From: Haemophilus influenzae
GTDB taxonomy: Bacteria; Pseudomonadota; Gammaproteobacteria; Enterobacterales; Pasteurellaceae
Length of the DNA: 64,000 nt
Direction: 5' to 3'
NCBI GenBank assembly: GCA_923172585.1
Contig: OV298644.1
Location: forward strand, 248,976 to 312,975
Shown piece after piece: positions 1 through 11,200 of the stretch (positions are counted from its first letter, which is position 1; each line of letters opens with the position of its first letter). Under the pieces are notes generated by a model, which worked only from the letters and a program-made list of their open reading frames with translations, did not search any database and had not been told where the DNA came from. Both the position numbers and the translations under genes were made by a program.

Positions 1-237
1 CGCAACAACCACACCCGCACCTTCGTGTCCTAGCACCACAGGGAATACCCCTTCAGGATCGCTTCCTGATAACGTAAACGCATCAGTATGGCAAACGCCC
101 GTGTGCGTGTTACGAATTAACACTTCGCCTTTGCGAGGCATTTCTACGTCGATTTCCACAATTTGTAAGGGTTGATTTGGAGCGAATGCCACCGCCGCAC
201 GAGATTTGATGGTTGAATTGATTTGTTTAATTTCCAT
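1..237 (-). CDS. adhC: S-(hydroxymethyl)glutathione dehydrogenase, N-terminal part
   Basis: The window edge cuts this gene; only the first 79 codons, beginning [16 protein letters not shown], are visible. The piece contains [13 protein letters not shown] and [10 protein letters not shown], the N-terminal zinc-binding Cys-His and GHE motifs of class III (glutathione-dependent) alcohol dehydrogenases. These enzymes oxidise S-hydroxymethylglutathione in formaldehyde detoxification and can reduce S-nitrosoglutathione. The gene is divergent from a MerR-family regulator and shares a promoter region with it. That arrangement is the known nmlR-adhC pair of Haemophilus. The C-terminal part cannot be assessed. 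Confidence 0.9.
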   Translation of the reverse strand, partial: MEIKQINSTIKSRAAVAFAPNQPLQIVEIDVEMPRKGEVLIRNTHTGVCHTDAFTLSGSDPEGVFPVVLGHEGAGVVVA

Positions 238-291
238 TGTTTTTCCTCTTAATTCATTGACAAATTTGCCTTGCCTAAGCAAGATAGTATC

Positions 292-322
292 AGTTTACAC
301 TTTAGAGCTCACTCTAAAGCAA
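292..322 (-). promoter_or_regulatory. MerR-type adhC promoter with operator dyad
   Basis: On the minus strand a -35 TTGCTT (317-322) and a -10 TAAACT (292-297) are separated by 19 bp, the long spacer typical of promoters controlled by MerR-family regulators. Between them is a perfect dyad, CTTTAGAG-4 nt-CTCTAAAG (300-319). This is the expected binding site for the NmlR-type protein encoded next door. Elements were identified by eye. Confidence 0.75.
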
Positions 323-359
323 GTGTTTTTTTACCATTTTTGTTTAAAGGGAATAAAAA

Positions 360-767
360 GTGACTTACACCACCGCTAAAGCTGCTGAAAAAATAGGCAT
401 TTCCGCCTACACCTTACGCTTTTATGACAAAGAAGGCTTGTTACCTAATGTCGGACGTGATGAATACGGTAATCGCCGTTTTACCGACAAGGATTTGCAA
501 TGGTTGAGTTTATTACAATGCTTGAAAAATACAGGAATGAGCTTAAAAGACATCAAACGCTTTGCGGAATGTACCATCATTGGCGACGATACTATTGAAG
601 AACGCCTTTCCTTATTTGAAAATCAAACAAAAAATGTAAAGTGTCAAATTGCCGAATTAAAACGTTATTTAGATTTGCTTGAATACAAATTAGCGTTTTA
701 CCAAAAAGCGAAAGCACTAGGCTCGGTAAAAGCTGTGAATTTACCGCAAATTCCTGAAACGAGCTAA
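360..767 (+). CDS. nmlR: MerR-family regulator NmlR
   Basis: 135 residues with a GTG start. The N-terminus has the MerR winged helix-turn-helix (AAEKIGISAYTLRFYDKEGL, about residues 8-27), and the C-terminal half is a dimerisation helix rich in Glu, Lys and Leu. Cys54 (LLQC) and Cys71 are present; Cys54 is the position regarded as the carbonyl or thiol sensor in NmlR/AdhR proteins. The gene is divergent from adhC, and the dyad in the shared 122-bp gap has the MerR promoter geometry. It most likely activates adhC under formaldehyde, GSNO or aldehyde stress. The effector is inferred from the family. Confidence 0.85.
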   Translation: MTYTTAKAAEKIGISAYTLRFYDKEGLLPNVGRDEYGNRRFTDKDLQWLSLLQCLKNTGMSLKDIKRFAECTIIGDDTIEERLSLFENQTKNVKCQIAELKRYLDLLEYKLAFYQKAKALGSVKAVNLPQIPETS

Positions 768-984
768 AAGGATAAAAGTGCTCACATCACAGAATTAGAA
801 GAAAAATACAATTTTTAGAGATAGATAAATTTTAACTTTTTTATTACATAAATAAGTTAAAAATCAGGTTTTGTGATCAAGATCAGGATAACATAAAAAT
901 AATCTCCGATAGCTATTGTTCTAAATGGCTAAAAAGAGTATATTCCGAGCCAAATTTTTTCTTTTTTACAGAACGGAGTTTATT

Positions 985-1212
985 ATGTTTGGTTTATCCC
1001 CCGCTCAACTGATTATTTTATTAGTCGTTATTTTATTGATTTTTGGCACGAAAAAATTAAGAAATGCTGGCTCAGATCTTGGCGCAGCAGTGAAAGGTTT
1101 CAAAAAGGCGATGAAAGAAGATGAAAAAGTAAAAGATGCGGAATTTAAGTCTATAGATAATGAAACAGCGTCTGCAAAAAAAGAAAATATAAAAGAGAAA
1201 GAACAGGCTTAA
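985..1212 (+). CDS. tatA: Sec-independent translocase subunit TatA
   Basis: 75 residues starting at the ATG at 985, which follows the good ribosome site GGAG. An upstream in-frame ATG at 925 would add 20 unconserved residues and has no such site. The protein has one N-terminal membrane helix (about residues 5-21, [14 protein letters not shown]), then an amphipathic helix ([20 protein letters not shown]) and a charged tail, as in TatA/E. TatA oligomers form the pore of the twin-arginine pathway for folded proteins. It is first in a tatA-tatB-tatC operon, 3 bp before tatB. Confidence 0.95.
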   Translation: MFGLSPAQLIILLVVILLIFGTKKLRNAGSDLGAAVKGFKKAMKEDEKVKDAEFKSIDNETASAKKENIKEKEQA

Positions 1213-1215
1213 TCC

Positions 1216-1773
1216 GTGTTTGATATTGGTTTTTCAGAACTTATTTTACTAATGGTTTTGGGATTGGTTGTATTAGGCCCGAAACGTTTGCCTATAGCAA
1301 TTCGCACTGTAATGGATTGGGTAAAAACAATTCGTGGTTTAGCTGCTAACGTTCAAAATGAGTTGAAACAAGAGCTAAAATTGCAAGAATTACAAGATAG
1401 TATTAAAAAAGCGGAATCCCTTAACTTGCAAGCCCTTTCACCAGAATTGAGTAAAACGGTGGAAGAATTAAAAGCTCAAGCAGATAAGATGAAAGCGGAG
1501 CTAGAAGATAAAGCAGCTCAAGCTGGTACAACGGTGGAAGATCAAATCAAAGAAATCAAAAGTGCGGCTGAAAATGCAGAAAAACCTCAAAATGCAATCT
1601 CAGTTGAGGAGGCTGCAGAAACTTTAGAAGCAGAAAAAACACCTACAGATTTGACCGCACTTGAAACTCACGAGAAAGTAGAACTGAACACACATTTATC
1701 TAGCTATTATCCTCCTGATGATATTGAAATCGCTCCAGCGTCAAAATCTCAATCTTCAAAAACTAAATCATAG
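1216..1773 (+). CDS. tatB: Sec-independent translocase subunit TatB
   Basis: 185 residues with a GTG start 3 bp after tatA. The N-terminal membrane helix ([19 protein letters not shown]) contains the GPKRLP hinge diagnostic of TatB. A long amphipathic helix and a low-complexity Ala/Glu/Lys tail follow. TatB forms the substrate receptor with TatC and recognises twin-arginine signal peptides. The tail beyond residue 100 is variable in this family. Translation is probably coupled to tatA because of the minimal gap. Confidence 0.93.
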   Translation: MFDIGFSELILLMVLGLVVLGPKRLPIAIRTVMDWVKTIRGLAANVQNELKQELKLQELQDSIKKAESLNLQALSPELSKTVEELKAQADKMKAELEDKAAQAGTTVEDQIKEIKSAAENAEKPQNAISVEEAAETLEAEKTPTDLTALETHEKVELNTHLSSYYPPDDIEIAPASKSQSSKTKS

Positions 1774-1782
1774 CGAGTTTTT

Positions 1783-2553
1783 ATGAGTAATGTGGATGAA
1801 TCTCAACCTTTAATTACGCACCTTGTTGAACTAAGAAACCGTTTATTACGCTGTGTGATTTGTGTAGTGTTGGTTTTTGTTGCTTTGGTGTATTTTTCCA
1901 ATGATATTTATCATTTTGTTGCTGCACCTTTAACGGCTGTTATGCCAAAAGGCGCAACAATGATTGCAACCAATATTCAAACGCCTTTCTTTACGCCAAT
2001 TAAATTAACTGCGATTGTTGCAATTTTTATTTCTGTCCCTTATTTGCTTTATCAAATTTGGGCTTTTATTGCACCTGCTTTATATCAGCACGAAAAACGG
2101 ATGATTTATCCGTTGTTATTTTCCAGTACGATTTTATTTTATTGCGGTGTTGCTTTTGCTTACTATGTCGTCTTTCCTCTTGTATTCAGCTTCTTTACAC
2201 AAACAGCCCCAGAAGGCGTTACCATCGCAACAGATATTAGTAGTTATTTAGATTTTGCTTTAGCGTTATTTTTAGCTTTTGGCGTTTGTTTTGAAGTGCC
2301 AATTGCGATTATTCTACTTTGCTGGACTGGTATTACCACTGTAAAGGCTCTTTCCGAAAAACGCCCTTATATTATTGTTGCAGCATTTTTTATTGGAATG
2401 CTTTTAACGCCTCCTGATGTTTTTTCACAAACTTTGCTTGCCATACCGATGTGCTTGCTGTTTGAGCTCGGTCTATTGGTCGCTCGATTTTATCAACCAA
2501 AAGACGACGAAAGTGCTGTTAAAAATAATGATGAATCAGAAAAAACACAATGA
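1783..2553 (+). CDS. tatC: Sec-independent translocase subunit TatC
   Basis: 256 residues with six predicted membrane segments. The N-terminal family signature ([16 protein letters not shown]) and the P-x-L-x-x-Q-I-W motif ([17 protein letters not shown]) are present. TatC binds the twin-arginine signal peptide and is the membrane core of the receptor. It is last in the operon. A weak GC hairpin followed by a T-run (2576-2597) probably ends the transcript. Confidence 0.95.
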   Translation: MSNVDESQPLITHLVELRNRLLRCVICVVLVFVALVYFSNDIYHFVAAPLTAVMPKGATMIATNIQTPFFTPIKLTAIVAIFISVPYLLYQIWAFIAPALYQHEKRMIYPLLFSSTILFYCGVAFAYYVVFPLVFSFFTQTAPEGVTIATDISSYLDFALALFLAFGVCFEVPIAIILLCWTGITTVKALSEKRPYIIVAAFFIGMLLTPPDVFSQTLLAIPMCLLFELGLLVARFYQPKDDESAVKNNDESEKTQ

Positions 2554-2575
2554 TGAACTTAATTGTTAATAGTAT

Positions 2576-2597
2576 GGGAGCTTTGCCCCCGTTTTTA
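2576..2597 (+). terminator. Probable terminator after tatC
   Basis: A short GC stem (GGGAGC-TTT-GCCCCC, one mismatch) is followed by GTTTTTATT. The rest of 2598-2911 is a very AT-rich gap that must hold the gdhA promoter and leader; I see no gene or convincing RNA in it. Confidence 0.5.
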
Positions 2598-2827
2598 TTA
2601 TATTGATATAACCCTAATTTTGTTTTTTCATAAAACATATTTTCGTAGTGATTTACTAGAAATATGATTTGTAGTCTGCTCTATATTTTTATTGAAAATA
2701 TCATTACCTGATGGTTTTCTGTCGTTTTTTATTTTTTATCTAATAAATACGATATTTTTTAGATAATTTCTTTACTTTTTCCTTTTCTTTAAATTTCCTT
2801 TATAAAATGGTTGCAAGATTAAATTAG

Positions 2828-4261
<1,434 letters not shown>

Positions 4262-4283
4262 CAAATAAAAAAGTTAAACTAAA

Positions 4284-4316
4284 TAACCGCACTGTAATAA
4301 AGTGCGGTTATTTTTT
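4284..4316 (+). terminator. gdhA terminator made of paired uptake sequences
   Basis: Two inverted copies of the 9-bp Haemophilus uptake core (AACCGCACT / AAGTGCGGTT) form a strong stem with a 6-nt loop, followed by a T-run. Paired uptake sequences acting as terminators are well known in Pasteurellaceae. Confidence 0.85.
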
Positions 4317-4338
4317 AGGATGAAATTTGAATATAAGA

Positions 4339-4360
4339 AAGGCGACATTTTGTCGCCTTA
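4339..4360 (-). terminator. Hairpin terminator after fur
   Basis: AAGGCGACA and TTGTCGCCTT form a near-perfect stem just past the fur stop codon. On the minus strand it is followed by the T-rich TCTTATATT. It may act in both directions between the convergent gdhA and fur. Confidence 0.7.
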
Positions 4361-4368
4361 GATATTAT

Positions 4369-4809
4369 TTATTTTGAATTGTTTTCGTCACAATGATTAA
4401 TATCACTGCATTTGCCGTAAAGATACACGTTATGCGTTTTTAATTTTATGCCGTATTTTTCACTGATTTCACGCTGACGTTGTTCAATAATATTATCCGT
4501 AAATTCAAATACTTTACCGCAATCTTCACAAATAATATGATCGTGATGTTCCGTTGGAGCAAGCTCAAAAACGGATTTATTTCCCTCAAAATTATGACGG
4601 ATTACAATATGCGCTTCATCAAATTGATTAAGCACACGATAAACTGTGGCTAATCCAATTTCACAACCTTGTTCCAGCAAAATTTTATAAACATCTTCTG
4701 CAGAAAAATGTTCATTTTTATGATTTTGCATTAAAGCGAGAATAGTTAAGCGAGGCTCTGTAATTTTTAATCCCACTTTTTTGAGTAATTTAATATTTTC
4801 TTCAGACAT
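4369..4809 (-). CDS. fur: Ferric uptake regulator Fur
   Basis: 146 residues starting MSEENIKLLKKVGLK after AGGAAG. A longer in-frame reading to 4836 would run into the spacer and is not conserved. The N-terminal winged helix binds DNA. The C-terminal half has the metal-binding cluster TEHHDHIICEDCGKVFEF, with structural CxxC, and a second CxxxxC (KCSDINHC). With Fe2+ it represses iron and haem uptake genes. It lies 28 bp downstream of fldA on the same strand, an arrangement shared with enterobacteria. Confidence 0.95.
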   Translation of the reverse strand: MSEENIKLLKKVGLKITEPRLTILALMQNHKNEHFSAEDVYKILLEQGCEIGLATVYRVLNQFDEAHIVIRHNFEGNKSVFELAPTEHHDHIICEDCGKVFEFTDNIIEQRQREISEKYGIKLKTHNVYLYGKCSDINHCDENNSK

Positions 4810-4837
4810 AATTTTTCTTCCTATTATGCACAACATA

Positions 4838-5362
4838 CTAAGCCAATTCAGCTAAGCACATTTCATCATAAATTTGTTTACACCATTTTTCTACACGCTC
4901 TGCGGTAAGCTCTGGTTGGCGATCTTCATCAATACATAATCCGATGAAAGTGCCATCTTCCAATAAGGCTTTCGAAGCTTCAAAATTATAGCCTTCTGTT
5001 GGCCAATTTCCTACCACAATTGCACCGTGTGGCTCTATAATATCGCGCACAGTTCCGATAGCATCACAGAAATAATCTGCATAATCTTCTTGATCGCCAC
5101 AACCGAAAATACCTACAAGTTTATCTGTAAAATCAATTTCTTCGAGTGTTGGGAAAAAGTCATCCCAGTCTGCTTGTGCTTCGCCGTAATACCAAGTTGG
5201 GATACCGAAAAGCAAGAAATCGTATGCTTCAATATCTTCTTTGCTACTTTTGGCAATATCACGAATATCAATTAAATCACTACCTAATTGTTTTTGGATT
5301 TGTTTTGCGATGTTTTCAGTATTTCCAGTATCACTACCATAAAAAAGACCAACTATTGCCAT
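4838..5362 (-). CDS. fldA: Flavodoxin
   Basis: 174 residues, the long-chain flavodoxin size. The FMN phosphate-binding loop is GSDTGNTENIAKQI (about residues 9-22), with aromatic FMN-stacking regions around PTWYYGEAQADWDDF and FGCGDQEDYADYF. It is a one-electron carrier for enzymes such as pyruvate-formate lyase activation and radical-SAM proteins. It is probably co-transcribed with fur. Confidence 0.95.
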   Translation of the reverse strand: MAIVGLFYGSDTGNTENIAKQIQKQLGSDLIDIRDIAKSSKEDIEAYDFLLFGIPTWYYGEAQADWDDFFPTLEEIDFTDKLVGIFGCGDQEDYADYFCDAIGTVRDIIEPHGAIVVGNWPTEGYNFEASKALLEDGTFIGLCIDEDRQPELTAERVEKWCKQIYDEMCLAELA

Positions 5363-5458
5363 TTTTATTTCCTTTTTTATATTAAATTTAATCTATTGAT
5401 TATAAGGCTTATCCAAATTTGGCGAACTATATCATAAAAGCATTCTCACTTAAACTAC

Positions 5459-6241
5459 TTAATTCTTATTTAGAAATCGTTTAATTGCACGAATAACAAA
5501 ATCAGGTTTTTCGGCGTGAACCCAGTGTCCACTGCCATTAATCGTAAAGGCAGTTGCATTAGGAAATTGTTCTAGAATTTTTTCGCTATTTTCTATTTTT
5601 ATATAAGAGGAATTTCCACCCTTAATAAAAAGAGTTGGCGTAAATACACGTACTTTTTCCCAATCCATAATATTGGCATAATTGTTAAAAAGCGCGGTAA
5701 GATTAAAACGAAAACAATCAGCTGAATTAACATCAAAAGATTTCAACATAAATTGTACAACGTCTTCATCATTAATTTCTTGTTTTAAAATCGGTTTGGC
5801 TTGCTGACGATTTTCAGGCTTTGCATTTTTTACCGCAAATAGGCCATTAAAAACATCTTTATGACCAAATCCCTCATAAGGCATAGGCGACATATCAATT
5901 ACGATTAATTTTTCGACTAATTCTGGGCAAAGTGCGGTGATTTTCATGGCGGTTTTTCCCCCCATAGAATGACCAATTAATATCACTTTGGATAAATTTA
6001 AGTGGCGGATTACTGCGATAACATCTTCAGCCATCAGTTGATAATTCATTTTTTCCGAATGAAAACTATGGCCGTGATTGCGTAAATCAATACGTAAAAT
6101 ACTGTAATGTTCACTAAAAGCTCTCGCGATAACGCCGAGATTATCCATATCGCCGAATAAACCGTGAATAAAAATTAAAATAGGTGTATTAATCGTTTGT
6201 TTTACTTGATGAAATTGATAATTGAGTAATGATTTTGCCAT
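5459..6241 (-). CDS. ybfF: Alpha/beta-hydrolase esterase, YbfF family
   Basis: 260 residues starting MAKSLLNYQFHQV. The in-frame extension to 6322 would overlap the start of divergent seqA and is not like the family. The fold shows the oxyanion region FIHGLFGDMDN, the nucleophile elbow GHSMGG (catalytic Ser), and the late His in GSGHWVHAEKP. YbfF of E. coli is an acyl-CoA or short-chain esterase; the true substrate here is unknown. It sits head-to-head with seqA, as in enterobacteria. Confidence 0.85.
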   Translation of the reverse strand: MAKSLLNYQFHQVKQTINTPILIFIHGLFGDMDNLGVIARAFSEHYSILRIDLRNHGHSFHSEKMNYQLMAEDVIAVIRHLNLSKVILIGHSMGGKTAMKITALCPELVEKLIVIDMSPMPYEGFGHKDVFNGLFAVKNAKPENRQQAKPILKQEINDEDVVQFMLKSFDVNSADCFRFNLTALFNNYANIMDWEKVRVFTPTLFIKGGNSSYIKIENSEKILEQFPNATAFTINGSGHWVHAEKPDFVIRAIKRFLNKN

Positions 6242-6311
6242 AATTTTTACGTGAGAATTTGTAAAGAAGTCGTTATAATTGAAAAAAATTTTAGCAAACA
6301 GAGAGATAAAA

Positions 6312-6905
6312 ATGAAGATCATTGAAGTAGATGAAGAATTATACCAATATATTGCGAGCCAAACCCGCTCTATTGGAGAAAGTGCTTCGGATATTTTACG
6401 CCGTTTGCTTAGTTTACCTGTGCATACTTCAATTGTTAATGATTTAATTATTACTTCAGCAGAAACAGATCAAAAGCCAAAACAGGCTATCAATGTGAAA
6501 GAAGTAAATATCAAAACAACAAAAAAGCAATCAATAACCGCAATTAATCAGATTGTAGAAAAAGTCCAAACTTTATTAAATTCAACTGAATTTCAAGAAG
6601 AAAGTAAGGCTGTTGTACGTTTCTTAGCGATTTTACGTGTGCTTTATCGTACAAATCCTGAAAGTTTTGCACAAGCAACGGAATCTTTACAAGGACGTAC
6701 TCGAGTTTACTTTGCACGCGATGAAGCGACATTATTAATGGCGGGTAACCATACTAAACCAAAACAAATTCCAGATACGCCTTATTGGGTTATTACCAAT
6801 ACAAATAGTGGACGAAAAATGTTAATGCTAGAAGGTGCAATGCAATCTATGGAATTACCTGAAACATTGATTGATGAAGTGCGATCATATTTCACGGTAA
6901 ATTAA
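6312..6905 (+). CDS. seqA: Negative regulator of replication initiation SeqA
   Basis: 197 residues starting MKIIEVDEELYQYIAS. The N-terminal ribbon-helix-helix region drives multimerisation; the C-terminal DNA-binding domain contains GRTRVYFARDEATLLMAGNHTKPKQIP, typical of SeqA. SeqA binds hemimethylated GATC, sequesters oriC after firing and limits DnaA action. It works with the Dam methylase encoded at 23.5 kb in this window. It is followed 2 bp later by menE. Confidence 0.93.
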   Translation: MKIIEVDEELYQYIASQTRSIGESASDILRRLLSLPVHTSIVNDLIITSAETDQKPKQAINVKEVNIKTTKKQSITAINQIVEKVQTLLNSTEFQEESKAVVRFLAILRVLYRTNPESFAQATESLQGRTRVYFARDEATLLMAGNHTKPKQIPDTPYWVITNTNSGRKMLMLEGAMQSMELPETLIDEVRSYFTVN

Positions 6906-6907
6906 TA

Positions 6908-8264
6908 ATGTATCCTTGGCAAGATTTTGCTATTCAACCTGATTTCTCAAATAAAATCGCTTTGCATACTACGCAGGGCGATGTGCTTACTTGGATAGAA
7001 TTGACTACAAAGATTAACCAAACAGTGGCTTTTTTACAAAAAAAGGCGTAAATGCGGAAAGTGTGGTTGCTTTTGTGGGAAAAAATTCAGAGAAAATTTT
7101 ATTTTTATATCTGGCGACAATTCAGCTTGGTGCAAAAGTTTTAGGCATAAATCCTGCTTTTCCACAAGAAAAAATTGCAAAATTATGTGAGTTTTATCAA
7201 ATTGATTTTTGTTTTTATGATAAAGATTTACTGAAGTTGCAAGAAATTGATGTTTTTACACAAAAAGCCGATTTTTTCGCCCTGCAACAATGACGCTAAC
7301 GTCTGGTTCTACAGGCTTACCAAAAGCAGTTGTGCATAATGTCCAAGCGCATTTGGATAATGCAAAAGGGGTATGTAACTTAATGAAGTTTGATTGTAAT
7401 CAATCTTGGTTACTTTCATTACCCTTATATCACGTTTCAGGGCAAGGTATTGTTTGGCGTTGGTTATATTGCGGTGCACAATTACATTTCCCAGAAGATG
7501 ATTTTTATGCTTCATTATTAAAGACGACTCACGTTTCTCTTGTGCCAACGCAATTACAGCGTTTATTAGATTATTTACAGGAAAATCCGAGCATTTCATT
7601 TGCTACACGCCATATTTTACTGGGCGGTGCGCATATTCCGACAGAACTTACACAAAAAATGGTGAAATATGGCATTAAAACTTATTCTGGTTATGGAATG
7701 ACGGAAATGGCTTCGACAGTTTTTGCCAAACAATCTGATAAAAAACAAGGCGTAGGGCAACCGCTCTTAGGTAGAGAGTATTGTTTAGTAAATGATGAAA
7801 TTTGGCTGAAAGGTGCAGGTTTGGCGATGGGTTATTGGAAAGATCGACAAATTGTTCCATTAACGAATAACCAAGGCTGGATTCAGACAAAAGATAAAGG
7901 CATTTGGCAAGAGGGCGAACTTGTTATTATCGGACGACTTGATAATATGTTTATTTCAGGTGGCGAAAATATTCAGCCAGAAGAAATTGAACAAGTGATT
8001 ATTCAACATTCTTCAGTTAATCAAGTATTTGTTTTACCACAAAAAAACAAAGAATTTGGTCAGCGCCCTGTCGCTTTAGTGGATTTTAATGAACCCTTTA
8101 GCAAAAGTGCGGTTGAAAATTTAATGTTTTTTTTACAAGATAAACTTGCACGTTTTAAACAACCTATTGCATATTATCCTTTGCCACTGATGCTTGAGAA
8201 AGGCATTAAGATCTCACGTAAACAGCTTGCTGATTGGCTGGCAAAGCGAGATGAGATAAATTAA
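6908..8264 (+). pseudogene. menE: O-succinylbenzoate-CoA ligase with two frameshifts
   Basis: Three consecutive reading frames together encode a 452-residue adenylating enzyme of menaquinone synthesis. The first break is an A-run (7038-7044, seven A where eight would keep the frame). The second is a T-run (7272-7277, six where seven would). With both repaired the protein reads through LTSGSTGLPKAVVHN (the AMP-binding P-loop) and YSGYGMTEMAST to the C-terminal FISGGENIQPEEIE and the catalytic lysine in the GIKISRKQL region. Every domain is intact, so I suspect sequence error more than inactivation. It is coupled to seqA. Confidence 0.88.
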
Positions 8265-8290
8265 TTTACCATTTAGATTAGGGAAAAATA

Positions 8291-11200
8291 ATGATTAGGA
8301 AACTTATGAAAATACCTCCATTTTTTACCGCACTTTTTGCCTCGGCAATGTTTACCCTTAGCGTTTCGCAAGGGGTATTGGCGGCAAATTCAACAAATGT
8401 ATTACCAACGGAGCAATCGCTTAAAGCCGATTTGGCTAACGCTCAAAAAATGAGTGAGGGGGAGGCAAAAAATAGGTTGTTAGCAGAATTACAAACATCA
8501 ATTGATTTATTGCAGCAAATTCAAGCTCAACAAAAAATCAATGATGCATTGCAAACAACATTAAGCCATTCAGAGAGTGAAATTAGAAAGAATAATGCAG
8601 AAATTCAAGCATTAAAAAAACAACAAGAAACGGCAACAAGTACTGATGATAATGCGCAATCACAGGACTATTTACAAAATAGTCTCACTAAGTTAAATGA
8701 TCAATTACAAGATACGCAAAACGCATTAAGCACAGCAAATGCACAATTGGCAGGGCAAAGTTCTATTTCTGAACGAGCACAAGCGGCATTAACAGAAAAT
8801 GTTGTACGCACACAGCAAATCAATCAACAATTAGCCAATAATGATATTGGTAGCATATTGCGAAAACAATATCAGATTGAATTACAACTGATTGATTTAA
8901 AGAATAGTTATAATCAAAACTTATTAAAAAATAATGATCAGCTTTCTTTACTCTATCAAAGCCGTTATGACCTATTGAATTTACGTTTGCAAATACAGCA
9001 GCAAAATATTATTGCGATTCAAGAAGTCATTAATCAAAAAAATCTTCAGCAATCACAAAATCAAGTAGAACAAGCTCAGCAACAGCAAAAAACTGTGCAA
9101 AATGATTACATTCAAAAAGAACTTGATCGCAATGCACAGCTTGGTCAGTATTTATTAAAACAAACAGAAAAAGCGAATTCATTAACTCAAGATGAGTTAA
9201 GAATGCGGAATATTTTAGATAGCCTCACTCAAACTCAACGTACTATTGATGAACAAATTAGTGCATTACAAGGCACGTTAGTTCTTTCACGTATTATCCA
9301 GCAACAAAAACAAAAATTACCGACTAACTTAAATATTCAAGGTTTATCAAAACAAATTGCCGATTTGCGTGTACATATTTTTGACATTACTCAAAAACGC
9401 AATGAACTTTATGATCTAGATAACTATATTAATAAAGTTGAAAGTGAAGATGGAAAACAATTTACTGAGGCAGAAAGAACGCAAGTTAAAACGCTATTAA
9501 CTGAGCGTCGGAAAATGACATCTGATCTGATTAAATCTTTAAATAATCAATTAAATCTCGCGATTTCTTTGGAATTAACACAGCTGCAAATTACACAAAT
9601 CAGTGATCAAATTCAATCTAAATTAGAGCAGCAAAGTTTTTGGGTGAAAAGTAATAATCCTATTAATTTAGATTGGGTAAAAATGCTGCCAAGAGCTTTA
9701 ATTGAACAGTTTAATGGTATGTTGAAAAAATTAGGTTTTCCAACTAATTATGACAATTTACCTTATTTGCTGATGTATTTCTTAGGGTTATTTATTGTAG
9801 GCGGTGCAATTTTTAAATTTAAAAATCGTATTAAACAACAATTAAACAAAATTAATCGTGAAATACATCGTTTAGATACAGATAGTCAGTGGAGTACTCC
9901 ACTTGCCCTGTTATTAACAGCGTTTTTAACGCTTTCTAGTACACTTTGGTTTTTAGCAGTTTGCCAAATGATCGGCTTCTTTTTCTTCAAAAATCCAGAA
10001 GAATTTTGGCATTGGTCATTTAGTATGGCGGGTTATTGGTGGTTCTTTACATTTTGGATTTCATTGTTCCGTCCAAATGGTATTTTTGTTAATCATTTTG
10101 AATCTTCAAAAGAGAATGCACAACGTTTTCGTGGTGTTATCCAGCGCATTATTATTGTGGTTGTATTGCTTTTAAATACTTCTGTGTTTAGCAATGTCAC
10201 TGATGCAGGTTTAGCTAATGATGTGTTAGGTCAAATTAATACTATTGCGGCTCTAATTTTCTGTGCGGCGATTATTGCCCCTCGTTTTAATCGAGTACTT
10301 CGCTCTTATGAACCTGAAACAAATAAACATCATTGGTTAATAAGAATTGTACAAATTGGTTTGAGATTAATTCCTGTGGGATTAATCGTACTTATTGTTT
10401 TAGGTTATTACTACACCGCTTTAAATTTAATTGAGCATTTTATTCATTCTTATATTGCTTGGTGTGTATGGTGGTTAGTACGCAATACGATTTACCGTGG
10501 TATTACGGTTTCTTCTCGTCGTTTAGCACATCGCCGTTTAGCAGAAAAACGTCGTCAAAAAGCACTTGAAAATAATTATGAAAATATATCCTCTGATGAT
10601 GTGGTTGCAGTGGGAGAGCCTGAGGAAAGTTTGGCGTTAAATGATGTGCGTAGCCAATTATTACGTTTTGTAGATCTCTTTATTTGGACAGCATTATTAG
10701 GGATTTTCTACTATGTATGGTCAGATTTAGTCACCGTAGTGAGCTATTTACGTGAAATTACACTTTGGCAACAAACCACGACAACCGATGCTGGCACTGT
10801 AATGGAAAGCATTACTTTATTTAATCTTCTTGTTGCTTTGGTTATCGTAGGAATTACTTATGTGTTGGTTCGTAATATTTCAGGCATTTTGGAAGTATTA
10901 ATTTTTTCTCGCGTGAATCTTTCACAAGGTACGCCTTATACGATTACGACACTACTTACTTATATTTTTATCGCCATTGGTGGTGCGTGGGCATTTGCAA
11001 CCTTAGGGATGTCTTGGTCAAAATTACAATGGTTATTCGCCGCACTTTCTGTTGGTCTTGGTTTTGGTATGCAAGAGATTTTTGCAAACTTTGTGTCAGG
11101 TATCATTTTGTTATTTGAACGCCCAATCCGAGTTGGCGATGTGGTTACCATTAATGAAGTGAGCGGTACTGTAGCGAAAATTCGTATCCGTGCAATTACA

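Noticed and set aside
925-984. Longer tatA start at 925
   Set aside because: It adds 20 residues before a perfect TatA start and bypasses the good ribosome site.
7038-7044. Phase-variable poly-A tract in menE
   Set aside because: The tract is only seven A, and similar losses occur in many genes; a general indel problem explains it better than phase variation of one enzyme.
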